This document shows positions 32,039-40,253 of a DNA stretch of 64,000 nt, in pieces. Position 1 is the stretch's first letter. Each line of letters begins with the position of its first letter. The position numbers and the translations under genes are program-made. Origin of the DNA: Haloarcula marismortui ATCC 43049 (GTDB lineage Archaea > Halobacteriota > Halobacteria > Halobacteriales > Haloarculaceae); the NCBI RefSeq assembly GCF_000011085.1, contig NC_006396.1, positions 2,294,001-2,358,000 of the forward strand, read 5' to 3'. The notes below the pieces were generated by a model that had not been told where the DNA came from, did no database searches, and saw only the letters and a list, made by a program, of their open reading frames with translations.

Positions 32039-33382
32039 CTACCGCGTTGGTTCAGACGCTGATTCCGGGGCATCAACCAGCGTCAGCACGTCATCGGCAT
32101 CGGACAGCGGAAGCCGAAGTGAGACGGTCGTCCACCCGTCGGTTCGGTCGTACTCGATGCCGCCGCCGGCCGCCTCGGCGACCCACCGAGCGAGCCAGAT
32201 ACCGAGTCCGCTCCCGTGCTGGAGGTTAGTGATATCCTCGTCATCGAACACGACGGCCCGCTCGATGGCGGGAATACCGGGGCCATCGTCGAGCACACGG
32301 ACGAACGCGTCACCGTTGGCCTGTTCGGCTGTGATTCGGACGGCTGTGTCCGGCGGTGTGTGTTCGACCGCGTTCTCGACGAGGTTGTCAACGGCGTCGT
32401 AGACGGCTGTCCCGCCAGTGACAGGGAGTGTGCTCGGGAGTGCCGTTTCGACCGGTGCGTCAGGACGGTAACTGTCGGCGACAGACCGGGCCAGTGCCGC
32501 CGCGTCAACCGGCTGGTCTGAATCTCCATTAAGCGCGGTTTCGACGCACCGGGCCTTTTCACTGACCGCGGCGAGGCGGTCAGCCGCGTCGAGGGCGCGA
32601 GACGCAGCCAGCGAGACAGCCGACTCGGCTGCGTTGGCGCGGGCGTATTCGGACATCCCGAACACGACGGAGAGTTCGTTGCGGAGATTGTGCCGCAGGA
32701 CGCGATGAAGAACGCGGAGCCGGCGCTTTTGCCGCCGGCTGTCTGTGACGTCCGTGTACATGGCGAACCCGCAGCGACGGCCATCAGCTGTGTCGTACGG
32801 AACGCCACGATAGATGAACTCGCGGCAGCCGTCGGCTGTTTTCCGGGAGACGACGGCGTAGTTGATTTCGCCCGAGGCCGTCCGCTGGTCGTAGTTAACC
32901 GCCTCTTCGACGCGGTCGCCGGGAACGATGTACTCGTTGAGCGGTTCGCCGACGATTTCCTCGCGGTCGTAGCCGAAGGTGTCGACGAACGCGGGGTTGA
33001 CCGTGCGGACAATCGGAACGAAATTGACGATTTCGAAGCCGACGACCGCGTCCTGGATGAGGTCAAACAGGTACTGGAACGGGTCGGTCGTCTCGGCCGT
33101 TCGGCAGAGCGAGCCGACGACGGAGCCGTCGTCTGTGGCCGCGAGTTCGAGCGTAACCGGACGAGAACGGCCGCTTTGCGGGAGTGTGACCTGGCAGGTC
33201 CGTGTCATCCGGTCCGAGGCACTGCTGACGGCCTGTCTGGTCGCCGTCAGTGTCTCGCGGTCCTCAGCTGTGACCAGCGCTTCGACGGGTGTGCCGACGA
33301 GTTCGTCAGGCGTTCGGTCGAGCAGTGCAGCGAACTCGTTCGTCGCAAACGTGAGCCGACCAGTGTCATCGAGACCGAACAT
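32039..33382 (-). CDS. PAS-domain sensor histidine kinase
   Basis: The 447-aa protein has two PAS domains (MFGLDDTGRLTFATNEFAAL onwards and a second from about residue 105, DAVVGFEIVNFVPIVRTVNP). Then a HisKA-type dimerisation helix has the phospho-acceptor in LHRVLRHNLRNELSVVFG, and an HATPase domain has the N box ENAVEHTPPD, G1 DDGPGIP and G2 GSGLGIWLARW. There are no membrane segments, so it senses an internal signal. No response regulator is adjacent. Its ATG overlaps the stop of the upstream transducer gene (TGATG), so the two are translated together. Confidence 0.9.
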   Translation of the reverse strand: MFGLDDTGRLTFATNEFAALLDRTPDELVGTPVEALVTAEDRETLTATRQAVSSASDRMTRTCQVTLPQSGRSRPVTLELAATDDGSVVGSLCRTAETTDPFQYLFDLIQDAVVGFEIVNFVPIVRTVNPAFVDTFGYDREEIVGEPLNEYIVPGDRVEEAVNYDQRTASGEINYAVVSRKTADGCREFIYRGVPYDTADGRRCGFAMYTDVTDSRRQKRRLRVLHRVLRHNLRNELSVVFGMSEYARANAAESAVSLAASRALDAADRLAAVSEKARCVETALNGDSDQPVDAAALARSVADSYRPDAPVETALPSTLPVTGGTAVYDAVDNLVENAVEHTPPDTAVRITAEQANGDAFVRVLDDGPGIPAIERAVVFDDEDITNLQHGSGLGIWLARWVAEAAGGGIEYDRTDGWTTVSLRLPLSDADDVLTLVDAPESASEPTR

Positions 33383-34992
33383 CAGTTGTCTCTGATTCGG
33401 AGGAAGGGTGGGCCCGAAAGCTGTGATACTGGCTGTTTCTCGCCCACGGTGCCACGCGGCGAGGCGGTAAGCGTCAGATACTCGCGACCATCAGTCTGTG
33501 TTAGCGCGAGTTCCTGATCGGCAGCGCCCGAGTAGAACGCCGCGAGCGTGGCCGGGACCGCGTCGTCGTCGATGACGTTGACCACTGTGTCGTGGGGTTC
33601 GAAGACGCCGTCGTCGTTTTCGTACCGGGCTTCTCTGGCGGCCTGTTCACCCATCTGCTGTATTTCTCCCTGAATGTTCCCGACGATAACCAGCGGGGCG
33701 TCCCGTCTGGCAGCCGTCGTCTCGTTGGCAGCACCGAGCGAAGTCCGGTCGAGGTCGAACACGTTGTACCGCGCGTCCCAGTGTCCGAACATATCGAGGA
33801 CGAACAGGGCGTCGTCATCAAGCGCGTCTTCGAGCGAGTGGTCGGTTGCTGCGAACGCAGCGGCAAGCGTCGACCGGTCGAGGGACGGTGGTGGCGTCAG
33901 CGAGACCGCCCGGCCGGCGGCGACGGCCGTCGCACACAGTTGGGCAACAGCGCCGTCGACCTGCGTCTCGTCGGTGGACCGGATCACTGCCTGACCACCC
34001 ATGACGAGGCCGCCGCCACAGAGGTCGTCGAGGCCGTCGATACCGGTCGGGACTGTCGGCGCATCCGCCAGCCGGTCCTGCCGGTCGGCCTCTGCAGCGG
34101 CGAGTACGTCGTCAATCTCGTCGAGCATCGCAGTCTGCTCGGAGCGGGCGGCACGTATCTCAGAGAGGTCGTCTTCGATAGCAGCGGCGCGGTCAGACAC
34201 CGTTTCACACCGCTGGGCGACCGCTTCGCTTGTCGTCGCCTGTTCGTCGGTCGCCGCCGAGACGGAGGCAATGCCGTCGGCCGTTTCCGCAACAGTGTCG
34301 GCTACGTCGTCGAGGCGTGCCATCGCCGTGGTGACCTGCTCGGCCCCGGTGTCGATGCCGTCGATAGCGTCATCGAGTTGGGCAACGGTGTCGTCTGTCG
34401 CTTCTCGAACCGCCGTCAGGGTCGTATCGATTTCTTCGGCCTGCTGCTGTGATTCCTCAGCGAGCCCCTTGATTTCGTCGGCGACGACGGCGAACCCGTC
34501 TGTGTCGGTGGTATCGCCCGCCCGCGCCGCCTCTATCGAGGCGTTCAGCGCGAGCATATTCGTCTGGTCGGCGATGCGGTCGATGCCGGCCAGCGCATCG
34601 GCGATACTGTCGACCCGGTCCTGCAGGGCGGCCACCTCTGTGGCGACCGCCTGACCCAGTTCACGGACCTCGTCCATCGACTCGATAGCGTCGGCTGCGG
34701 CCTCCCGTCCGTCGTTTGCCGCGTCCGTTGCCCGCTGGCTCTGCTCGCTGACCTCGGTCGCGGTCGCAGCGATCTCTTCGATTGTGGCCGAAAGCGATGA
34801 GACCTCGTCGGCGATCCACTGTGCGTCGGTCGCCTGTGCCGTCGCGCGGTCGTCGATCGCCGCGAGCTGCTCGCCGACGGTCACCGACGCCGCCTGAACG
34901 ACATCCAGTGCACCCTGTGCGTTCGCGACGGCCCGTTCCTCTGTCACAGCCGTCGACTGGTCCGGAACGGATGGGTAGTGGTCCGAAGCCAT
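33382..34992 (-). CDS. Soluble chemotaxis transducer fused to a degenerate RecA/KaiC-like domain
   Basis: Residues about 40-305 form a methyl-accepting transducer signalling coil, with the tip IADQTNMLALNASIEAARAG (about 139-158) and GFAVVADEIKGLAEES. There are no membrane helices and no HAMP. Residues about 314-536 start PTGIDGLDDLCGGGLVMGGQ, matching the KaiC/RecA opening GIxGLDxLxGGG, but the following P-loop GxxGxGK[ST] is replaced by IRSTDETQVDGA. Later VLDMFGHWDARYNVFDLD and APLVIVGNIQG match RecA strands. So a cytoplasmic signal is probably read by a nucleotide-free RecA-like (DcmR/MEDS-like) module. It is co-translated with a PAS kinase. The tip loop carries a two-residue insertion compared with the transducer at 52.8 kb. 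Confidence 0.85.
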   Translation of the reverse strand: MASDHYPSVPDQSTAVTEERAVANAQGALDVVQAASVTVGEQLAAIDDRATAQATDAQWIADEVSSLSATIEEIAATATEVSEQSQRATDAANDGREAAADAIESMDEVRELGQAVATEVAALQDRVDSIADALAGIDRIADQTNMLALNASIEAARAGDTTDTDGFAVVADEIKGLAEESQQQAEEIDTTLTAVREATDDTVAQLDDAIDGIDTGAEQVTTAMARLDDVADTVAETADGIASVSAATDEQATTSEAVAQRCETVSDRAAAIEDDLSEIRAARSEQTAMLDEIDDVLAAAEADRQDRLADAPTVPTGIDGLDDLCGGGLVMGGQAVIRSTDETQVDGAVAQLCATAVAAGRAVSLTPPPSLDRSTLAAAFAATDHSLEDALDDDALFVLDMFGHWDARYNVFDLDRTSLGAANETTAARRDAPLVIVGNIQGEIQQMGEQAAREARYENDDGVFEPHDTVVNVIDDDAVPATLAAFYSGAADQELALTQTDGREYLTLTASPRGTVGEKQPVSQLSGPPFLRIRDN

Positions 34993-35456
34993 AATCAGCT
35001 AGATACCCTCTGGGGTCTAACCGTCGTGTATAGTTTATCGAGGCTTTGTGCCACGACTATCCACTGTTTTCCGGACATTTATGCTAAATCTGAATCTGTG
35101 GTCACGAGGCATAACCCTGTTGTCGCTGGCAACACCCGCCAGCCGAGAGCGCGCGCAAGCAAAAACGGCCTATTTGGCCTCCTGTAGCCGGAACTGGGGT
35201 CGACAAACGTCCAAAATTCCAGTATACATATACGGACTTTCTTTACGGAGAACAACCTTATATCCATAATATCATACCATAATCTGAACGGTCGTCTATC
35301 ACATCCCCTCTAATTTCCGCATTCATAAAGGCAAACCTTATGTAGTGTTGTTACCAGAGCCTTTCTCGTGAAAGAGTTGAAGAAGTTGAGCCAGAGTGGG
35401 GGAAAGTTGGACATGCAGACGGCAGCCGATAACAAAACGAAACAGGTGAACTAGAA
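34993..35456. other. Regulatory region between the transducer and amt
   Basis: This 464-bp gap is AT-rich from about 35225 to 35345. Two TATA-like elements are visible: around 35258-35270 (ACCTTATATC) and around 35322-35343 (TTCATAAAGG and ACCTTATG). From 35368 a GTG opens a 28-codon ORF that ends 2 bp before the amt ATG. AGGTGA at 35444-35449 is a plausible ribosome-binding site for amt, 7 nt from its ATG. The rest of the gap (35000-35220) shows no gene. Confidence 0.5.
35368..35454 (+). CDS. Possible 28-aa leader ORF of amt
   Basis: From GTG 35368 the frame reads MKELKKLSQSGGKLDMQTAA and runs to TAG 35452-35454, 2 bp before the amt start. It is basic at the N-terminus, unlike the acidic proteome. 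The upstream TATA-like ACCTTATG ends about 25 nt before the GTG, which would place the transcript start at about the GTG. It could be a coupled leader peptide or chance. No homology is recognised. Confidence 0.35.
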   Translation: MKELKKLSQSGGKLDMQTAADNKTKQVN

Positions 35457-36785
35457 ATGAGCTACACTGCACTACAAGTTGATCCGAACGTGCTCGCAGA
35501 AGGTGTCAACCTCCTGTGGGTGCTTACAGTATCGTTCCTGATCTTCTTCATGCACGCGGGCTTCGCCATGCTCGAGGCGGGCCAGGTGCGCTCGAAGAAC
35601 GTCGCGAACCAGCTAACGAAGAACCTCCTGACCTGGTCGGTCGGAGTCGTCGTGTTCTTCCTCATCGGGTCTGGCATCTCGTCACTCGTCGGGACCGGAT
35701 CCTTTGCGCCGGCGTTTGGCGCTGAGGCCGCGAACGACTACGTCGGGTGGCTGTTCGGTGCCGTCTTCGCGATGACGGCAGCGACCATCGTCTCCGGGGC
35801 GGTGGCCGGCCGGGCCAAGCTCCGTGCGTACATCACGTACACGTTCCTGCTGGCCGCAGTCATCTACCCCGTTGTGACCGGGCTCACGTGGGCCGGTGCC
35901 CACATCAGCCTCGGCGGTGTCGTGTTCAAGGACTTCGCCGGTGGGATGATTGTCCACGGTATGGGCGGTATCGCCGGTCTCACGGCCGCCTACGTGCTCG
36001 GTCCGCGCATGGGCCGGTACAACGAGGATGGCTCCGCGAACGTTATTCCGGGTCACTCGATGACCTTCGCCGTGCTGGGGACGCTTATCCTCGCCTTCGG
36101 CTGGTACGGGTTCAATGTCGGGACCGCAGCGAGTGTCTTCGTCGTCGAAGACGGTGCACTCGCGCTCGGTGCCTTCGCAACGGTTGGCCGCGTCGCGATG
36201 ACGACGACCGTTGCGATGGCGATGGGCGCAATCGGTGCCGCACTGGTTGCGTGGCTGAAGACCGGCAAGGTCGACACGCTGTACGTCGCAAACGGACTGC
36301 TCGCCGGGCTAGTCGGTATCACGGCGATCCCCGACACCACGACCTGGTGGGGTGCACTCATCGTCGGCCTCCTGGCTGGCGGTCAGCTTCCGATTGTGTT
36401 CAGCTTCATGGAGAACCGTATGAAAATTGACGACGTGTGCGCTGTGTTCCCGGTCCACGGCAGTGCCGGTGTGCTAGGCACCATCATGTACCCACTCGTC
36501 GCAACCTCCGGTACCGTCGGCTCTATCGGCAGCGCCCTCGCCGTGCAGGTTGTTGGCGTCGCCGTTATCGCCGGCTGGACGATTGTGACCACCGGCCTCA
36601 TCTGGTACGGCCTCAAGGCAGCCGGACAGGCACGGGTCACGCCCGAACACGAGCAGGAAGGGCTGGACGTCAGCGAGCACGGCGTCGAGACCTACCCCGA
36701 GTTCGGTGGCGGCGAAGGCGTTGTCGCCGATGGTGGTAAAGTGAACACGAACGTGCGTACTGACGGAGGTTCCAAAGATGACTGA
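35457..36785 (+). CDS. amt: Ammonium transporter
   Basis: The 442-aa Amt/MEP/Rh protein has 11 predicted helices. Landmarks are [20 protein letters not shown] (the periplasmic/first-helix signature), [20 protein letters not shown] with the first pore His, and the second pore His in [18 protein letters not shown]. It conducts ammonium across the membrane. The C-terminal tail ends in an Asp/Gly-rich stretch. The stop overlaps the glnK start by 8 bp, the usual amt-glnK arrangement in which PII blocks Amt when nitrogen is plentiful. An AGGTGA ribosome-binding site precedes the ATG. Confidence 0.97.
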   Translation: MSYTALQVDPNVLAEGVNLLWVLTVSFLIFFMHAGFAMLEAGQVRSKNVANQLTKNLLTWSVGVVVFFLIGSGISSLVGTGSFAPAFGAEAANDYVGWLFGAVFAMTAATIVSGAVAGRAKLRAYITYTFLLAAVIYPVVTGLTWAGAHISLGGVVFKDFAGGMIVHGMGGIAGLTAAYVLGPRMGRYNEDGSANVIPGHSMTFAVLGTLILAFGWYGFNVGTAASVFVVEDGALALGAFATVGRVAMTTTVAMAMGAIGAALVAWLKTGKVDTLYVANGLLAGLVGITAIPDTTTWWGALIVGLLAGGQLPIVFSFMENRMKIDDVCAVFPVHGSAGVLGTIMYPLVATSGTVGSIGSALAVQVVGVAVIAGWTIVTTGLIWYGLKAAGQARVTPEHEQEGLDVSEHGVETYPEFGGGEGVVADGGKVNTNVRTDGGSKDD

Positions 36786-37143
36786 CGAAACCGACGACTC
36801 TGAAATCAAGATGGTGGTCGCAATGGTTCGACCGGACAAGCTCGGCGACGTGAAGAAGGCGCTGGCGGAAGTCGGCGCGCCGTCGCTGACAGTGACGAAC
36901 GTCTCCGGCCGCGGCTCACAGCCCGCAAAGAAGGGGCAGTGGCGCGGCGAGGAGTACGTCGTCGACCTGCACCAGAAAGTCAAAGTCGAGACAGTGGTCG
37001 CAGACATCCCCGCAGAGGATGTCGTCGACGCTATCGCCGACGGTGCCCACACCGGCGAGAAAGGTGACGGCAAGATATTCGTCCTTCCCGTGGACAACGC
37101 CTATCAGGTCCGAACCGGTAAAGAAGGTCCAGAGGCAGTCTGA
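36778..37143 (+). CDS. glnK: PII nitrogen-regulatory protein
   Basis: The 121-aa PII protein binds ATP, ADP and 2-oxoglutarate and regulates the ammonium transporter encoded just upstream. The B-loop is [11 protein letters not shown], the core strand [20 protein letters not shown], and the T-loop [20 protein letters not shown]. The residue at the usual uridylylation position (Tyr51 of E. coli) is Trp, in QWRGEEY; Gln39 of the 2-oxoglutarate site is kept. So regulation is most likely by ligands rather than by UMP addition at that site. It overlaps amt and precedes an Lrp-type gene by 9 bp. Confidence 0.96.
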   Translation: MTDETDDSEIKMVVAMVRPDKLGDVKKALAEVGAPSLTVTNVSGRGSQPAKKGQWRGEEYVVDLHQKVKVETVVADIPAEDVVDAIADGAHTGEKGDGKIFVLPVDNAYQVRTGKEGPEAV

Positions 37144-37152
37144 GCGGACGAA

Positions 37153-37611
37153 ATGGTCGATGATACCGACAGAGAGGTAGTGAACGCACTGCTCCAGGAC
37201 GGCCGTGCGAGCGCCCGTGACATCGCCGCCGCAACCGGTATCGCGGCGACCACGGTGTCGCGCCGAATGGACGACCTGGAGTCGACCGGTGTGATCGACG
37301 AATACACCGTCGACATCGATTACGGGGCGCTGGGCTACGACGTGACCGCCGTATTCCAGCTCTCTGTCGAGGGCGACGGGCTTGGACGGGTGGTGGACCA
37401 GTTACGTGATCGACGCGAAATGGTCGCGGTCTACGAAGTGACCGGCGACCACGACATCGTGGCCGTCGGGAAGTTCACCGACACGCAGTCGATGAACGAG
37501 CGGATAAAGACGCTGCTGACCGACGAGGACATCCGGTCTGCCTCGACATCAGTCGTGCTGAACACGGTGTGCGAACACGAGCAGTTCCCGGTCGACGGAA
37601 CTGACGCCTGA
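37153..37611 (+). CDS. Lrp/AsnC-family transcriptional regulator
   Basis: The 152-aa protein has an N-terminal winged helix with NALLQDGRASARDIAAATGI and TTVSRRMDDLESTGVIDEYT, followed by the C-terminal RAM (AsnC ligand-binding) domain (VTAVFQLSVEGDGLGRVVDQ and EVTGDHDIVAVGKFTDT). Such proteins sense amino acids. It lies 9 bp after glnK in the same apparent operon, so it likely links ammonium status to gene control. Its targets are unknown; the nitrate genes nearby are candidates. Confidence 0.93.
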   Translation: MVDDTDREVVNALLQDGRASARDIAAATGIAATTVSRRMDDLESTGVIDEYTVDIDYGALGYDVTAVFQLSVEGDGLGRVVDQLRDRREMVAVYEVTGDHDIVAVGKFTDTQSMNERIKTLLTDEDIRSASTSVVLNTVCEHEQFPVDGTDA

Positions 37612-37819
37612 AGACGCCTGCAGTCCTGTTTTCGCTGTCAGTTTGGAACGGTGAGACACGCTATGAGGTGCACCGGGACGTGTTTGTAGTGAGTACGTGG
37701 TGACTGAATGTCCTCCCTCATGTCCGATGGAACCGGCGACAGACGGCTACCAGACCCTATCCGCTGGTGAGTGTGGCTCCCAGCGGTGGCGTTAAGCCGC
37801 TTGCGACGTTCCAGAAGAT

Positions 37820-38464
37820 ATGGGCTTGAAAGTCGACGTGCGGAAGCTGGACCTTTTCAATCAGATGGCAAAAGAGGGGTCCGGGACAGTCGCGGAGAAC
37901 CTCGGTCAGTTGACCGGGCTTGACGCGACAGTTCGGACCTCACAGATCAATTTTCTCGACATCGAGGATGTCAAGACACACATCGGCGACGACAAGGGCG
38001 TCGGCATCTACGTCGAACTGAACGAACCGCCCTACGGTTACGTCCTATTTCTGCTCGAACCGGCCGACAGCAAGCAGATGGCCAGCGCGATGATGGGCGG
38101 GATGGGCGAACCGAGCGAGGGTGAAGGGTTCTCCGACATGGAACGGTCGGCGATGCAGGAGATCGGCAACATCATGACCTCCGCGTTCATCGACGGGTGG
38201 GCCAACGTGTTGGAGACGACCATCGATATGGGGACCCCGAACTTCGTGTTCGGGCCGGCTGACGGCATCATCGACGAGATGGGCGGCTGGCCGGACTCCG
38301 ATCTGGTGTTCGTCGTCGACTCGCGTATCACCGTCGACGACGGCGACCTCGGGATGACCGTGTACACGTTCCCCGAACTGGAGGACCTCGTCGCACTGAT
38401 TCAGGATATCGACCTCGACACTGACGTGGCGAAAGACACCGAAGCCAGCGACATTCTTGACTGA
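37820..38464 (+). CDS. CheC-family chemotaxis protein
   Basis: The 214-aa protein starts MGLKVDVRKLDLFNQMAKEG. It has a CheC/CheX/FliY-type fold with the phosphatase motif in DMERSAMQEIGNIMTSAFID (Glu and Asn of E-x3-N). Classical CheC has two such motifs; the N-terminal copy (LDLFNQMAKEGSGTVAENLG) lacks the Glu. It would dephosphorylate CheY-P or act as CheD partner. It stands alone, away from any che operon, but the window also has two soluble transducers. A TATA-like GCGTTAAGCC is about 30 nt upstream. Confidence 0.88.
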   Translation: MGLKVDVRKLDLFNQMAKEGSGTVAENLGQLTGLDATVRTSQINFLDIEDVKTHIGDDKGVGIYVELNEPPYGYVLFLLEPADSKQMASAMMGGMGEPSEGEGFSDMERSAMQEIGNIMTSAFIDGWANVLETTIDMGTPNFVFGPADGIIDEMGGWPDSDLVFVVDSRITVDDGDLGMTVYTFPELEDLVALIQDIDLDTDVAKDTEASDILD

Positions 38465-38584
38465 CAGCGGCACGCTATTTCTGCACCCCTGTCCACCGCG
38501 TGGCCAGAGTAAGTCTAATCGCCGAGAAAACAGCCTGCGGTCCCTCAATACCCGACACCAGCTCCGACTATGCTAATTGTTCAC

Positions 38585-38625
38585 CCATTTCTATTGAAAT
38601 AAGTATTATATATATTTATCATCAA
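38585..38625 (+). promoter_or_regulatory. AT-rich promoter of the binding-protein gene
   Basis: TATTGAAATAAG and a run of TAT/ATA words (38590-38618) precede the ATG at 38636. The TATA box is likely in this stretch but cannot be fixed to one position. Confidence 0.45.
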
Positions 38626-38635
38626 AACAGCTGGT

Positions 38636-39991
38636 ATGGGATTGGAAAACGGGGGAGCGGCAGTTGACAGGCGGTCCGTACTACAGATTGCCGGTGGGGT
38701 CGGCAGCGCGGGGCTCGCCGGGCTGGCAGGGTGCCAGGGCGGGGGGTCGAGAGCCGAAAACACACCGGAGCACCCACCGCTCGGGAACTATCCGATCGAC
38801 GGCGATGCGGTCACACTCGGCTTCAACGTGCCACAGTCAGGGACGTACGCCGCCGAAGGGCGCGACGAACTCCGGGGATATGAGCTCGCTGTCACACACC
38901 TCAACGAGGGTGGCGGCTGGGTTGGACAGCGCTCCTTTGACGTACTCAGCGGCGACGGCGTGCTCGGAAAGACCGTCGAGTACGTCACTGCAGACACGGA
39001 AACGAAGCCGGATGTTGCGACAGCCAACGCCACGGAGATGGTCGAGCAGGACGACGTCATCATGTTTTCCGGTGGCTCGTCCAGTTCCGTCGCCATCGCC
39101 CAACAGGAGGTCGCACAGGCCGAGAAAGTCCCGTACATGTGCTGTCTGACCCACTCGAACGACACGACGGGGACGGACTGTGTCCGCTACAGCTTTCGGG
39201 AGATGTTCAACGCGTACATGACCGCACAGGCGCTGCTTCCGGTACTCAAGGAACGGTTCGGCCGGGAGGCCCAGTACGTCCAGATCTACGCGGACTACAA
39301 CTGGGGGCAAACGATGGAGTCGTCGATCCGTGATTTCTTCACCTCGAGTGGCTGGGTCGAACTCACGAGCATCCCGACGCGCCTCGGGACGACGAACTAC
39401 GAGGAACCGCTCAAACAGGCCCGGGACGCCGGTGCGGAGGTCGTCTTCCTCGACCACTACGGACTCGACGCCGCGAACTCGCTGACAACGGCCCAGGAAA
39501 TTCTCCCTGACGAGGTGGGGATTGTGGTGCCGCTGTACAACCGCATCGTGGCACAGAACGCCTCGACGGCGCTCGGCGGTGTCGTCGGGACGGTCGCGTG
39601 GGACACCAGCGTCTCGTCTGACCTTTCCAATGCGTTCAAGAACGCCTTCACCGCGGAGCACGGGAACGCACAGCGACCCTCCGGCGTGGCCCATCTGGCC
39701 TACGCACAGACGCTCCAGTACGCCGCGGCCGTCGAGCAGGCCGGTACGTTCTATCCGCCGGCGGTTATCCGAGAGCTAGAAGACCAGGAATACTCGGTCG
39801 GGCTGGGCAGCCAGACGATGCGGCGCTGTGACCATCAGGCCCAGCGTGGCGTGCCAGTGGTCGAAGGGCTTCCCGAGTCCGAGCAGTCCCTCGGTCGGTT
39901 CTACGACCTGCTCAGGGTTACGAAAGCGGTCGGGTACGACTGTGACGGCGGCCCGGCCGCCGAGTGCGAACTCGGAGACTACGGGGACTAG
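38636..39991 (+). CDS. ABC-type solute-binding lipoprotein (amide/urea/branched-chain type)
   Basis: The 451-aa protein starts MGLENGGAAVDRRSVLQIAG, with a Tat signal (RRSVLQ) and lipobox Cys (LAGC). A Peripla_BP_6 fold follows: LGFNVPQSGTYAAEGRDELR, VEQDDVIMFSGGSSSSVAIA, and a second lobe with YVQIYADYNWGQTMESSIRD and GVVGTVAWDTSVSSDL. Relatives bind urea, short amides or branched-chain amino acids. No ABC permease or ATPase lies within the window on either side, so its transporter is elsewhere or it acts alone. Position between amt/glnK and the nitrate genes suggests a nitrogen solute; this is inference. Confidence 0.88.
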   Translation: MGLENGGAAVDRRSVLQIAGGVGSAGLAGLAGCQGGGSRAENTPEHPPLGNYPIDGDAVTLGFNVPQSGTYAAEGRDELRGYELAVTHLNEGGGWVGQRSFDVLSGDGVLGKTVEYVTADTETKPDVATANATEMVEQDDVIMFSGGSSSSVAIAQQEVAQAEKVPYMCCLTHSNDTTGTDCVRYSFREMFNAYMTAQALLPVLKERFGREAQYVQIYADYNWGQTMESSIRDFFTSSGWVELTSIPTRLGTTNYEEPLKQARDAGAEVVFLDHYGLDAANSLTTAQEILPDEVGIVVPLYNRIVAQNASTALGGVVGTVAWDTSVSSDLSNAFKNAFTAEHGNAQRPSGVAHLAYAQTLQYAAAVEQAGTFYPPAVIRELEDQEYSVGLGSQTMRRCDHQAQRGVPVVEGLPESEQSLGRFYDLLRVTKAVGYDCDGGPAAECELGDYGD

Positions 39992-40149
39992 AGCCAGCGC
40001 ACAGCGACTACTGCGAAACGGAAAATACGGAAACGGAGAACCGAGCGGGGACTGGACACAAGCAGTCCCCAACTGTCAGAGGCAGACGGACGCGCCCTGA
40101 AACGGACACGTCACGTCGGCACATCCGGCTGTTCGGAGCCGGGGCCGCG

Positions 40150-40251
40150 TTACTCCAGTAGCTCCGGTGCCGCGTCGTATGCCACCCCCTTGACCGCGGA
40201 TTCCGACGGGTCGTCACCGTCGTTGTCGGTCGGGCAGTCTGTCTCAGCCAT
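40150..40251 (-). CDS. 33-aa acidic microprotein coupled to nirA
   Basis: The ATG at 40251 follows the nirA stop (40256-40254) after 2 bp. The protein begins MAETDCPTDNDGDDPSESAV and ends in a hydrophobic tail (AYDAAPELLE). It is very acidic with a single Cys. The spacing, same strand and acidic content favour a real translated frame in the nirA transcript; similarity to a known family is not claimed. It ends about 160 bp from the stop of the binding-protein gene, with which it is convergent. Confidence 0.6.
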   Translation of the reverse strand: MAETDCPTDNDGDDPSESAVKGVAYDAAPELLE

Positions 40252-40253
40252 GG

